64,000 nt of DNA from Aegilops tauschii subsp. strangulata (GCF_002575655.3 NC_053040.3:351979267-352043266), one strand, 5' to 3'. Shown: positions 34,229-45,301, counted from the first letter of the stretch. A program made the numbers and translations. Notes: a model not told the origin generated them from the sequence alone.

Positions 34229-34969
34229 GTTGTACACTCATCACAACGCACCCTCTCCTTAACTCGACCTCTCGGCGCCAACGGTGCTCCATCCCGCACC
34301 CCCATAGCGTGGCTACCTCGAAGTCGGTGCCGCAGACAACATCTCCACGGCGGCTCTGCCCCAGTGCGAGGCCCCTTCGGCGGCGGTGTCCATACCAGCC
34401 GGATCTGTTGCTACTGCTCCCGCTCTCGCTCGCTCGCTCGCGCTGCTACAGCTCTCCCCCTCGCTCGTGCTGCTGCTCTGCTCCGATTTAGCTACACTTT
34501 AGTCGACTTTATCGACTTTTGGGTCAGTCAATTTTCAGGGGGTGGGGGGCTCGCCAGAGTTAAGGAAGAACCACCTGCAGCAGGGAGGGGGGCTCGCCGG
34601 AGTTAAGGAAGAACCACCTGCAGCGGGGAGGAGGGCTCGCCGGAGAGGTACCCAACTATCTATCTTAGGGTTCAGGGTGGGGGCGGTGGTCACTGGCGGT
34701 GGGGGGCGGGGGGCAGTGGTGGGGCGGTGGTGTGGGGATCACCGGAGAAAAAGCTCGACGGGGGAAGGGGGGCTAGAGGGCTGGCCAGGGTAGCGGCGGA
34801 CCGGCAGTGGGGAGTGGTTTCAGGTTAGCGAGGCGGCGCGGGAGCACCGGCGGCCGTGGGCGGCGGGAGCCGGTGGTTCGGCCGGTGGTGGCTAGCGGCT
34901 CAGGGGGGTGTAGGTTGAAGATGAACTGCAGGCCCTCCCTAAACTACATGTGAAGTGCCTCTCTGCTAC
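34229..34969 (+). other. G-rich intron portion of the CACTA gene
   Basis: Contains a 43-bp tandem repeat (34544-34646, about 2.4 copies, unit starting GGGGGGCTCGCC) and a dense G-run region (about 34666-34740) able to form quadruplexes. Its last five bases, GCTAC (34965-34969), are the target site of element C. Confidence 0.5.
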
Positions 34970-35838
34970 TGTCGGCGTTCTGGGAACGGGGGTCCCTAGA
35001 CTTGCCTGCCTGCGGCCCATGGCGTGGCTAAGTCAGCGGGCCGTACGGCCCATCTGCATCAACAAGGCATCCAAGACCCTCGCGAGGCGGATGATGCAAG
35101 ACATCCTCAGGAGTGGCCTAGCCAGGCAGGCTCACGAGGAGCGGAGATATCAAGGCGGGGCAAACCTCACGAGGCTCTCGTGACGTGAGCCATGACGATC
35201 GAGACCAGGCGGGCGCCAGCACGCGCAGCGTCCTTATTTCCTCTTTGGTGCTAAGGAGGCTAGTGCAGGCGAGGATTACCGAGGCATCAGGCAAAGGTTG
35301 CCATATCGGTGCAATGAGACCAAGACCAGAAGGATGGCAGGACGGAGGTCACCGTGGAGCCCAAGACGGCGTCACCACCAGAGCTTTTCGCAGGCGAAGA
35401 TCACTTTTATCAGGATAGCTTGTACTAGCTGTCCCCCTTCAAATTCGCCCGCCGTTGTTGGCTCCCTTCCCGCTCAATATTTGGGAAGAGGACCAGGGCC
35501 TATATAAGTAGAGCTAGCTACCACAATAGAGGCACGGGGTACAGACACACACAAGTTTGGCAAGCACAAGAACACCTCAACCTCAGGAGGCTGTTCTTCC
35601 CCTTGTACTGTTCATCATCAGCCCAAGAGGCAATCCACCACCACACACACTAGAGTAGGGTATTACACCACAATGATGGCCCAAACCAGTATAAATCTCG
35701 TGTCTTTCTGTGTTGCGAGTTCATCGAGTTCGTCCGCGAGATCTTAGCGAGCTAGGGCGTAGACCGATAGGAGGGAAAGACTTCGCGCGCACCCCAGAGT
35801 TCGAACCTTAAGGGTTTGCCGGAACCCCACATCCGACA
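34970..35838 (+). repeat. 5' LTR of element C
   Basis: It matches 41368-42236. Differences include a 16-bp segment present only in the 3' copy near 41487 and a block present only in the 5' copy near 35420. TATATAAG at 35501-35508 is the likely promoter core. Confidence 0.94.
35501..35508 (+). promoter_or_regulatory. TATA box of element C 5' LTR
   Basis: TATATAAG in GGGCCTATATAAG; also at 41899-41906 in the 3' LTR. Confidence 0.6.
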
Positions 35839-35840
35839 TT

Positions 35841-35858
35841 TGGCGTGCCAGGTAGGGG
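35841..35858 (+). other. Primer-binding site of element C
   Basis: TGGCGTGCCAGGTAGGGG begins two bases after the LTR. It is one change from TGGCGCGCCAGGTAGGGG, common in grass Tat elements. I do not assign the tRNA with certainty. Confidence 0.7.
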
Positions 35859-35903
35859 TGCGCCCTAGCTTCCCTTCCATCAATTCGTCGCTCCGTCGTC
35901 TCC

Positions 35904-38239
35904 ATGGCGGACGCTCGCCGCGCTCGGGCTGAGCGCCGGGCTGCCCTCACCGCCCGCGTTTATCAGACACATCCTGTTGGCGGGTCACCTCGGCGTTCTC
36001 CGTCTCCCGCCGCCACTGGCCCGGCAGGGAACGAGCATCAAGCGTCCTTGCTGCATCCATCGGTGCGGCAGGACGGCCGCACCGCCACCCCGTCGCTGAC
36101 CCCGGCCGGTTCTTCGTCTCACGAGAGCTCGCTCCCATGGAGGCGCGGGCCGCACTCCTCGCCGCAAACGAGCTACTGCGCTACCGCCCGGTGGACGACC
36201 TCTACGAGGAGTGGCTCAACCGCGTCGCCGACCTCGTCCGCGCCGCAGGGGGATCCCCAACGCCGTCCCCCTCTCTGCCTCACCCTCCGCCAGCCACAGG
36301 CGACGTGGCTCATGGCGCGCCTCCACCACCTTTGCCCCAAGACTGCGCCATGGCGCCGAGGCGCGCAGCCCCACGGCGTGATCCGCCACGTCCGGCGCCC
36401 GCGCGCGAAGAGAGAAGCTGCGAAGAAATCCCTCGGCCGCGAGAAGCTGCGCCTGCGCTCCCCACGCCGCCTCGTCAAGACCGCGTGCCGCCTGCAGCGA
36501 TGCCGCGCGGACCTCATCAAGACCAAGCTCCACCTCCAAGGTGGGCCCCGGCAACCACGGCCGGCTGCCGCGCCTTCACCCCTGAGCTGCGTAGCGTCAC
36601 GTAGCCAGCCAAGTTCAAGCCGGATCTGCCTCCTCGCTACGACGGCACCGCCGACCCCGCGGAGCTCCTGCAGCTCTATGAGCTGAGCATCGAAGCGGGC
36701 CAACGGCGATGAGAAGGTCATGGCGAACTGGTTTCCCATGGCTCTCAAGGATGGAGCCCGCTCCTGGCTCCTGAACCTGCAGCACGGCTCGATCTCCTCC
36801 TGGGATGAGATGCACGACCACTTTGTCGCCAACTTCTAGGGCACTCGCGACCGCCCGTCGGCCGGGGTGACCTGCGCCGCATCAAGCAACAACCGGGAGA
36901 GACCCTCCAGAAGTACATCCAGCGCTTCAACAACACTCGCCTCAAGCTCCCCAAGGTCACAGACGAGGCCATCATCTCTGCATTCTCAGACGGCTTCCGT
37001 GACGTCAAGATGAAGGAAGAGCTCGCTATCCATGAGGAGCTGTGCACATCTCAGGAGCTGTTCAACCTGGCGACCAAGTGCGCAAGAGCTGAGGAGGGGC
37101 GCCTCTTCCTCCTCGAGCTGCCGGCCGCGGGCACAGAAGAGAAGAAGGCCAAAGCCAAGGACGTGAAGCGCAAGGAAGCGGCAGTGCTAGCCGCGGAGCT
37201 CGACACCAAGCGGGGCAGAGATCAGCCCGAGTCATCCAAGAATAGCAGACCGTTCTGCGCCTTCCACAATCTCAACACCCACAACACCAGTGACTGTCAA
37301 GAGCTCAGAGCCATTCGCGAAGGACATTTCGGTCAACGCCCTGAGCGCAGTGACCGGGGCTACGGCCGTGGAGGAGGACATGGAGGCAGACGATGGGACG
37401 ACCGTGGCCCGCGCCAGGAGTGGCGCGACAGGCCTCGTGAGGACCGCTGGCAGGGCCATCCTCACGAGGGCGCTTGGAGGGACCAGCCTCGTGAGGATCG
37501 CCCCCAGGGCAACGCCGGTCTTCCCCCACTGCCGCCACCAAGAAGGAACGGCGATCACCATCAGGAAGAGGGGGCTGGGGGCTTCCAAGAGCCGCGTGCA
37601 AATCGCCTGCATCTTGGTTGGCGCCCAGGCCCCAGCTTCTCAACGCATCTTCAAACAGTTCGCTCGCGAAGTGAACACGGTGCTCCCCAAGCTCGAGGCC
37701 ACGTGCCCGCTCAAGTGGTCCCAATGCGCATCACTTTCAACTCGGCAGATCAGCTCAAGTGCGCAGCCACTGCTGGCGCCCTCCCGATGTTGTGCTCCCC
37801 AGTCATCAGCAATGTGCAAGTTACCAAGACCCTCATCGACGACGGCGCAGGGCTCAACGTCCAGTCCGTCGACACGTTCGACAACCTCCAAGTGCCATAT
37901 GAGCAGCTTCAGCCTACCAAGCCTTTCTCACGAGTGACCGACGGTTCCACCACACCGATAGGGCAGGTCCGCCTGCCTGTCACCTTCGGAGAGCGCAAGA
38001 ACTACCGCACCGAGCTCATCGACTTCGACGTCGCCCACATCCGCGTGCCGTACAACGCCATCCTCGGTTATCCAGCACTGGCCAAGTTCATGGCAGTCAC
38101 CCACCATGGCTACAATGTCCTCAAGATGCCAGGAAGCAGCGGGATCATCACGGTCCCATGTGAAGAAAGAGACGCGGTGTGCTCCCTCGAGCGCGCCTTC
38201 CAAGCTCCAGCAATCAACGACCCCAACAGCAGAAGTTAG
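35904..38239 (+). pseudogene. Gag-protease of element C
   Basis: An ATG at 35904 (MADARRARAERRAA) starts an Arg/Pro-rich N-terminus, frameshifted near 36130 and stopped near 36603. The gag core follows at about 36606-37100 (PPRYDGTADPAELLQLYE, ARSWLLNLQHGSISSWDEM) with further breaks near 36705 and 36838. The last frame, 37010-38239, is open for 409 residues. It holds a Tat-type zinc motif CAFHNLNTHNTSDC (about 37256-37297) and a protease with IDDGAGLN at about 37837, where the usual active-site pair is D-S/T/G-G. ILGYPALAKF follows at about 38060. It would make the capsid and its processing enzyme. Confidence 0.85.
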
Positions 38240-38589
38240 GGCCCTCCGGAGGCCATCCCCAAGAAGAAGCAGCTGCGTCGTGCCGAGCCTCAGGAGGGTG
38301 GCATCACAGCTGGGGCCACGTCAGGATCAGCACCCGCTCCAGGGGCGCCTCCCTCTGTCGCATAGGAGGGCGCGCCCGGCGCCCTCCTTGGGCAGGGCCC
38401 GGGGGCTCTCTTATGGAGGGCCTCAGACCTTGCCAACCTCATGAGGGAGGCGCTTGGGCACCACTTGGAGGCATGCTTCATGGCACGTCTCCCTCAGGAG
38501 AACATAGGGCAAGGAGTGCCCACCACTCAGGAGTTCATCACCAAGACCACTCAGGAACTACAAGACGCAAGAGCCATGCGCGGCGGCAG

Positions 38590-38910
38590 CCGCTCATGAG
38601 GCGCAGCTCCCCATCCAGGCGAGGATGCTGGGCTGCGTGTCTGCATCGATTTCCCAGGGCTCAACAGGGCCGCATCTCAGGAGCGTTTCTGGCCTTCGCA
38701 TGTGGGCCGTTGCGAGGGCCCGCCACACAGCTACGTTCGCATGCCCTTCGGCTTGCCGAGTGTGGCGTCATCCTATCAGCGCAACATGCGGCATGTCCTG
38801 GCGGCCCAGGAGGCCAGGTACCACGCCGTCCTGGAAGAGACGGAGACGGTCTTCAGGGAACCTCCTGAGCCCCCAGAGCCTCCCGAGGTTCAGGGCCCCG
38901 GTGGCTTGTG
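38590..38910 (+). pseudogene. Reverse transcriptase remnant of element C
   Basis: Two short RT pieces are fused: one reading LRVCIDFPGLNRA (about 38630) and one reading YVRMPFGLPSVASSYQRNM (about 38730). In a full RT these motifs are separated by about 40 residues. The catalytic YVDD box, RNase H and integrase are absent. This marks a large pol deletion. Confidence 0.75.
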
Positions 38911-40269
38911 AAGAGTCATTCCTTCGACACACGCCTTCAGCTGCACCAACTCTACTTCGTCTACAGAACCAGGTGACACTTTCCAAGCTCGTTTAGCTGG
39001 GAGCGTCCCTCGGGCTGCATTATTCCCAGGCCGCATGGATCCGTCCCTGTCGCATGTATCCCTTTTGCTTATGTCTTTAGCTTACCTTGCTGGGGGCGCC
39101 CCTCGGGCTGCATCATCCCCAAGCCGCTCGGGCCGGACCCAGTGGCATGTATCTTCCTACATTTACCCAAGCTGATTTTCCTTCCCTGCTTAACCTGCCT
39201 ACGGTTATCACCTGCTCAATCATCGCCTCCCACGGGGCCTCCCCACAGGCACGGTGCTGGTGCATGGGTCCGTCCCTGCCACGTCGACAAATCTGAGCGG
39301 TCAAGCTTTGGCTCGCGGCACGCCCCACACACGTCACCTCACCAGGCCCTTAGTGCCTTCACCTCATCTCGGAGGAACCAGCGGCAGGCTGGCAGCTGTA
39401 ACGGCAAATCGTGTTTCTTCTTGTGCCTGTTCATAGGGATCCCACGAGGAGGATAGCAGGCGGCACCGCGAGTCTCCTTTCACCCAGTGCAATTTGCTTG
39501 CGCGTTAAAAGGGGGGCTCCTGAGCATCGCGACTCAGGAGCTCTTACTGGCTCTCCAGCCCTCACCCCCGGGCCTTGACCACGGCATCGCGACCTGGCAT
39601 ACCAACGGCGGCTGAGCTCGCTCGAGGGCCGGGACCAGAGGACGTAGAGCACTAAGGAGAGCATGGGAAGAGGGAAACTCGTGTGGGTCCGACCTGGCTA
39701 TGCCGCACAAGCTGGCGCGCAGGCCTAGCGCACCGTCAGGAATCGCCATGAAACTGACAAGATAAATCCCGCTCTCGGATCGGCTAAATGTTGGGGCCTA
39801 AGGGTCACCCTCGCCTTGCTGCAACCCCGTTGCGGCCACATCAACTCCTTTTCTTTCCTTACCATGGCTGCTTGAGCACTAAGGGGGACCTCCTGAGCAT
39901 CGCGCCTCAGGGGCTCTTACTGGACCTCGGGCCGCACACCTCCTAGCCTTGACCACGGCATGCGACCTGGCATACCAGCGACGGCTGTAGCCTGCCTGGG
40001 GACCGGAACCTGTCAGCGTAGAGCAACAAGCTATCGCGAGGGAAGAAATGGGGGACCGAGCCTTAACGGGACATGGGTTCACAAATTTTCGCAACAGGGA
40101 AGATAAGCACAAAAGACATTACAGACCCTTTACACGCCCCCACTGGGTACTTCATGATCCTTCGCAGGGAACAAAAGCTAGAACTAAGAGGGATCCCATC
40201 TACACCCTCCCGCGGCGGATGCCATCACCAACATTGGACCACGGGAGGCTGGCGCCAACCCCATCCAGA
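38911..40269. other. Non-coding spacer of element C with internal duplications
   Basis: No coding sequence is recognised. It holds two pairs of diverged direct repeats: about 65 bp at 38995 and 39087 (both with CCTCGGGCTGCAT), and about 150 bp at 39507 and 39890 (both with CTCCTGAGCATCGCG and CGACCTGGCATACCA). Confidence 0.6.
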
Positions 40270-41040
40270 TCAGCGGCGGCGACGGCCGAACGTCGCAGCT
40301 CTGCTCCGAGTGCGGCGAGAGCTCAGGGGCACGTAGCTGTCATCGCTCGCCTCCGGAGTCTCGTAGGTCTCGGGAGAGCTGCTGCTGCTGGAGTGGCCGC
40401 GAGCGGGGCTCGCGTCAACCTGACGCTCCTCTCCGGAGCAGCACTCCGGGCGGCGACCCTCCGCATCGAAGATCTTGAAGAAGAGTGTGGAGGTGCCGTC
40501 ATACTCAAAGTGGATCGCGAGGGCGCCCCTCGCATGACAGACCCGCGCGACCTCGCCCTAGCCGTGAGTCGTGAAGATCTTGCTGGTGGGGACCGCTTCG
40601 ATCTCTGCTTCGGTCGCCGGAGTGCTGCAGTTGGCGTGCTGCAACTAGAGCTCGAGAGGCCCCCTCGGCGGCATCACATCGGAGAAGAACCGCGGGAAGC
40701 GGATCCAAGAGCTTGGGGGCATCGGCGCCCATAGCACGAGCTCGCGCGAGGAGTCCGCGGCGTGGATTCCAGGGGCGACAGCGCGTGTCGCCGTGGCGCG
40801 GCGACCACGGGCGCGGCGCGGGTGGCGCCGTTCGTCACTCCGTCCTCCTGAGCCCTCGGCTCGCGCATACAAGGGTAGCGGATACCCTCGAGGAGGCCGC
40901 TCGCACGAAGGCCTCGTCACCACTTGCATCGCCGCTTCATCACGGCGGTGGACCGACCTCTTCTTCGGCAGGAGCGGTCCCGGATCATCGCGCGGGGCCT
41001 TTCCCTTCTCTTCAGCGGAGAACCTTCTGATAGGCGCCAT
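40270..41040 (-). pseudogene. Antisense ORF (aORF) of Tat-like element C
   Basis: On the minus strand an ATG at 41040-41038 starts MAPIRRFSAEEKGKAP. The frame runs in register to a stop at 40272-40270 (256 codons), broken only by TAG at 40647-40645 and TAG at 40560-40558. The C-terminal half reads ALAIHFEYDGTSTLFFKIF, which resembles a B3-like fold strand pattern, and then ends Ser/Arg-rich. Antisense ORFs between pol and the 3' LTR are known in Tat elements (Grande and relatives). The role is unknown; a regulatory DNA-binding role is speculation. A TATA box lies about 85 bp upstream on the same strand. Confidence 0.75.
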
Positions 41041-41119
41041 TGTCGCTAGCAGTGGAGCGAGGAGGAAGAAGCAAGCAAGCAAGGAAGAGATGGGCGACGG
41101 GGGCTCCGTCCCTTCCCCA

Positions 41120-41126
41120 TTTATAG
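41120..41126 (-). promoter_or_regulatory. Candidate TATA box for the antisense ORF
   Basis: The minus strand reads CTATAAA in CCGCTATAAATGGGG, about 80 bp before the antisense ATG, leaving room for a 5' leader of about 50 bp. A CT-rich leader (CTTGCTTGCTTGCTTCTTCC) follows. Confidence 0.55.
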
Positions 41127-41367
41127 CGGAAGAAGGCCAACCGGCGCCCCCCCATGATCACAGGTAATGATGTTTTCCTTGCATGTCGCAGGGACTTGTC
41201 AAGTCGAGCAGTTGCCGAGGCAGCGTGGGGAAGTGGAGACGCCCACGTCCAATCAACCGCCGCGCGTCAACCAAGGCCGCAGGCTTTTGGGGCCCGCGGC
41301 GCTCCGCACTTGACCCTTGGCTTCGCCGCGAAGCCAAGCCCGAGCGCACCTTGGGCCCGGGGGCTAC

Positions 41368-42236
41368 TGTCGGTGTTCTAGGAATGGGGGTCCCCAGACT
41401 TGCCTGCCTGCGGCCCATGGCGTGGCTAAGTCAGCGGGCCGTACGGCCCATCTTCATCAACAAGGCATCCAAGACCCTCGCGAGGGGCCAAGCCTCGCGA
41501 GGCGGACGACGCAAGACCTCCTCAGGAGTGGCCTAGCCAGGCAGGCTCACGAGGAGCGGAGATATCAAGGCGGGGCAAACCTCATGACGCTCTCGTGACG
41601 TGAGCCATGACGATCAAGACCAGGTGGGCGCCAGGCGGGCGCCAGCGCATGCATCATCCTTATTTCCTCTTTGGTGCTAAGGAGGCCAGCGCAGGCGAGG
41701 ATTACCGAGGCATCAGGCAAAGGTTGCCATATCGGTGCAACGAGACCAAGACCAGAAGGACGGCAGGATGGAGGTCACCGTGGAGCCCAAGACGGCGTCA
41801 CCACCAGAGCTTTTCGCAGGCGAAGACCACTTTTGTCAGGATTCGCCCGCCGTTGTTGGTTCCCTTCCCGCTCAATATTTGGGAAGATGACCAGGGCCTA
41901 TATAAGGAGATCTAGCTACCACAGTAGAGGCACGGGGTACAGACACACACAAGTTCGGCAAGCACAAGAACACCTCAACCTCAGGAGGTTGTTCTTCCCC
42001 TTGTACTGTTCATCATCAGCCCAAGAGGCAATCCACCACCACACACACTGGAGTAGGGTATTACACCACAACGGTGGCCCGAACCAGTATAAATCTCGTG
42101 TCTTTCTGTGTTGTGAGTTCGTCGAGTTCGTCCGCGAGATCTTAGCGAGCTAGGGCGTAGATCGGTAGGAGGGAAAGACTTCGCGCGCACCCCAGAGTTC
42201 GAACCTTAAGGGTTTGCTGGAACCCCACATCCGACA
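41368..42236 (+). repeat. 3' LTR of element C
   Basis: It starts TGTCGG after the purine-rich tract GGGCCCGGGGGCTAC and ends CCGACA, followed by the TSD GCTAC (42237-42241). Confidence 0.94.
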
Positions 42237-42465
42237 GCTACCATTGCGTTCAGTTTCGACATAACATTTAGATTCCACAGTAAATTTCAGTTTCGACAGT
42301 TAAGTTCAGAGTCAACAGTTTTTACCTCATCTGTTGTAGTCCGGTGGTTTTTGGTGATGTAAATTTTACATCTATCACTTTTTGGTAATGTATTTTACAT
42401 CATCTATTGGAGATGCTACTAGAATCCCACTTGAGATTAACGATGTCTGTCTTGTGCTGCTTCAG

Positions 42466-42651
42466 CCTCAACGTCTTACGGCTCGCCGGAGCTGCTGCAA
42501 CGACGGAACTATCCATCACAACAGAGCAGTGCCCTGGACGCCGTCTACAGATTCCTCAGATCCTCCTCCACACCTCCGACAGCCACCTCTGCCTCAACTT
42601 CTTCAGCGACCAACCCAATGATGCTGAGGTCGACACGGCTACAGCAAAGAG
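42466..42651 (+). pseudogene. CACTA gene exon, copy 1 of a duplicated exon
   Basis: It lies between an AG acceptor (42464-42465) and AAAGAG with a GT donor (42652). In one frame it reads SPELLQRRNY and ends with a Ser/Thr-rich stretch and MMLRSTRLQQR. The region 43150-43332 has the same layout, so the exon has been duplicated. Residues are Gln/Ser/Arg-rich without a named domain. Confidence 0.5.
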
Positions 42652-42702
42652 GTTGTACACTTGTCACATCACTTATTACTCTACATTCTTGTCGATCCAT
42701 TA

Positions 42703-43081
42703 GGGCTATTTTGGTTCAACGGAAAAACATAGCAATAGGAAATTTTCCTATGGCACTCTACTATTCAACTTTTCATGCATTTTGTTGAAAGGAATAGAGC
42801 AAAACATCCACCTGGACCTACTTTTCAAAATCCTATGCATGAAAACAAGACCAAGTGCAGTGGTAGAATAACATTCTAACTGTACACGCTTTCATATGGT
42901 TTCACTTTATTTTGGCCATGTTTCTTTGCATTCCTCTGCTCTTCCAATTCCTGTGAACCAAACACCCAAGTTGACAGAAATCCCATATTCGCAAATGTTC
43001 TGTTTCCCATGTGCATTCCTATCCTATTCCAGTGTTTTTCCTATCCCTGCGTTTTTAGAATCGTGCAAGCCAAATGAGCCC
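42703..43081. mobile_element. Tourist-like (PIF/Harbinger) MITE
   Basis: A 379-bp unit with ends GGGCTATTTTGG and CCAAATGAGCCC and flanking TTA at 42700-42702 and 43082-43084. The 3-bp TTA duplication and non-coding AT-rich inside fit Tourist-type MITEs. It lies in an intron of the CACTA gene. Confidence 0.82.
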
Positions 43082-43149
43082 TTACAGAATTACTTCAGTT
43101 ACAGGTAGGTGTCGAAGAAAACTTTGTGTGGTTTGTCCTGCTCCTGCCG

Positions 43150-43332
43150 CGACGTTGTTCACCTCACCTGAGCTGCTCCATCGACAGAAGCATCCACCAA
43201 ACCAAACATCACGACTCCTGACCGTCTTTCGCCGCCTCAGATCTCCTTCCCTACCGCCGGCACCCACCGCAACGGCATCACCATCATCGACTCAGCAGAT
43301 GATCCTGAGGAGTACACGGGTCCACAAGAGAG
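43150..43332 (+). pseudogene. CACTA gene exon, copy 2 of a duplicated exon
   Basis: It reads SPELLHRQKHPPNQTSRL and ends QQMILRSTRVHKRG before a GT donor (43333). It shares start and end with the exon at 42466-42651. The acceptor is not certain. Confidence 0.5.
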
Positions 43333-43828
43333 GTCGCACTCTTTTGTTTCTGCTTTTGTTATGCATTGCTTAATATTACCTGCTGCTTTATCATCCTGTT
43401 CATCTCTTAGACTCCAAGTCAGGTCCAAATTAATGTTCAAACTTGAGTTCTAAATTAGTTGTGGGGCACATATCGAGGCAGCAATGAATAGTATCTCTGT
43501 CTAATATCTGGTTCACCTAGGGTATCCCTATGTTGTTCATCTTGGGTGGGAAACAAATAGTAAAGCAATCATCATCTGTTTTTTTATTAAATTAAAGCAA
43601 TCATCAGCCTGCTATCATTGGATCCATCCACTGGTTGTTACCATCACTCTAGAGTTCTGCATGCTCTCCTTACATAATCTCACTATATTTTTTTGTATGC
43701 ATGTCAGATATTGTACACAGTCATGCTGAACATGTAGATAAAAAGAGAAGAGTTTTGCGCGGCAATACAATGTCATGCAGACATCGCTCCATGGTGGGTT
43801 CAATGGCAAACCCTCCCCCCCTCTCCAG

Positions 43829-43903
43829 ATTGTAATCCAGAGGAAGATATCTGTTCTGAGGCGTATTCAGACGCAGCTGACCACTCCTATTTACCCCCCC
43901 AAG
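43829..43903 (+). pseudogene. CACTA gene acidic exon, copy 1
   Basis: It ends CCAAG with donor GTAATT at 43904. The frame reading DCNPEEDICSEAYSDAADHS parallels PDSSSEMDSEIDDQSYSP in the next exon. The following intron starts with nearly the same words as the intron after 44370 (CTCTAACTTGGCA / TTCTAACTTGGCA). The true acceptor may be further upstream. Confidence 0.45.
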
Positions 43904-43954
43904 GTAATTGCTCTAACTTGGCATGATGATGTTAGTCATATCATGCATATGTTG

Positions 43955-44735
43955 CCTTGCAGTGCCTACTTTCGACATCATATATGTCATCTGCTTAGTT
44001 TAGACATGTTCTGTAATGCCACCTATTTAGTTTCTATATCATATATGGGAATTATGCAGTCTCATGTCTTTTATCCAGACATAATAGATGTGAAATGTGC
44101 AATGCCATCCTGTTTAACCAGGCATCATATATTTGAATGATATCTTGCCCATCCTTTTCTTCATTACATTTCCATTTGTCGACAATGTTTGTACATTAAA
44201 CTACTCTTCCTGTGAATCAGCCATTTGAGTGGGTGGTGGAAAAATCTGGAGTGAAAACAAGGCCTTCAGAGCAGACAGTGCTACCTGTCGAAGTAGATCT
44301 CTTGCTGGGTCCCGATAGCTCCTCAGAGATGGATTCAGAGATAGATGACCAGTCCTATTCCCCCACCGAGGTGCATGTTCTAACTTGGCACGGTTATATT
44401 GCTCATACCATGCATATGGTGTCTTGCATTGCATAGTTTAGACATCATATACACAATATTCAACACCATGTTCTTAGTTCAGACATCATATATGTGAATG
44501 CCCTCTGCTTAGCATATAAATCACATATGTGAATTAAATCACGCGATCCTGATTACTTAGATAACATGTATGTGAATTATGTCATGCGATCTTGTTTAGT
44601 TAGTCATCATATCTTTGAATTATGTTATGCTATGCTATCCAGTTTAGATAGACATCATATATGTGAAATTATGTCATGCTATCTGTTTTAGTTAAACAAT
44701 ATACATGTCAACTATTTCATGCCCTCTTTTTTCCA
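43955..44735 (+). repeat. Degenerate intronic repeats (GACATCATATATGTGAA)
   Basis: Two introns are filled with about ten diverged copies of a roughly 45-bp word containing TTTAGACATCATATATGTGAA and often TTATGTCATGC. The exon at 44221-44370 lies between the two clusters. Confidence 0.7.
44221..44370 (+). pseudogene. CACTA gene acidic exon, copy 2
   Basis: A 50-codon phase-0 exon with acceptor AATCAG and donor GTGCAT. It starts PFEWVVEKSGVKTRPSEQTV and ends in an acidic segment. Its first half is repeated at the start of the next exon (PFELERV...SGVKARYSNKTV), so exon and intron were copied together. Confidence 0.6.
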
Positions 44736-44800
44736 CACTATCTATTGCATCTGTCTCTCATACAATGTCTGTACATTCAACTATGTTTCCTGTTTATCAG

Positions 44801-45301
44801 CCATTTGAATTGGAGCGGGTGATGGCAGTATCTAGCGGAGTAAAAGCACGGTATTCAAATAAAACAGTGCTACCTCTTGGTGGAGATAGCACCCCGGTTG
44901 TACATGCACGGGAACCAGCCCTACCACACATAACCCAAACTCTCGCAGATTGTACCCCTACTGTGATGGACAGAGAACCAGCTTCACCCAATCTAAACCC
45001 AACCCCAGCAGATAGTAATCTAGTTCCTGTTGACACAGCACCATCTCCACCATAGAGCTCCCAAACAAGAGTAGTTAGTAAGGCAGCTCCAGTGCCCAAA
45101 GCGCCGGTACTACCACGGCGAACCCCAACTCCACCAGTTAGTACACCTATTCTTGTGGAGGAAGCACAACCAGCCATTCATAGTTTAGCATCTATCGCAT
45201 TTGATGTTGTTAAATCCTATGTGTGTATCTTCCCATCATGGAAATATTATACTAAAGATGAAGGAAAATGCCAGTTGCAGGTGTTTGTCCATGAGTTATG
45301 T
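44801..45301 (+). pseudogene. CACTA gene exon with Pro/Thr-rich linker
   Basis: It starts after TTATCAG with PFELERVMAVSSGVKAR, runs through imperfect repeats of the type REPA.P...PT.AD (a Pro/Thr linker), has one TAG at 45053-45055, and continues in the same frame to SYVCIFPSWKYY and VHELC before a GTAAGT donor (45302). Confidence 0.65.

Larger units (their letters stand above)
34970..42236 (+). mobile_element. Tat-like Ty3/gypsy retrotransposon (element C) with antisense ORF, pol-deleted
   Basis: Two 869-bp LTRs (34970-35838 and 41368-42236) begin TGTCGG and end CCGACA. The TSD GCTAC is at 34965-34969 and 42237-42241. The inside has gag, protease, a small RT remnant, about 1.4 kb of non-coding DNA and a minus-strand ORF with its own TATA box. 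Gag-protease features and the antisense ORF fit the Tat clade (Grande/Retand relatives). Most of pol is gone, so it cannot move alone. Confidence 0.94.
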
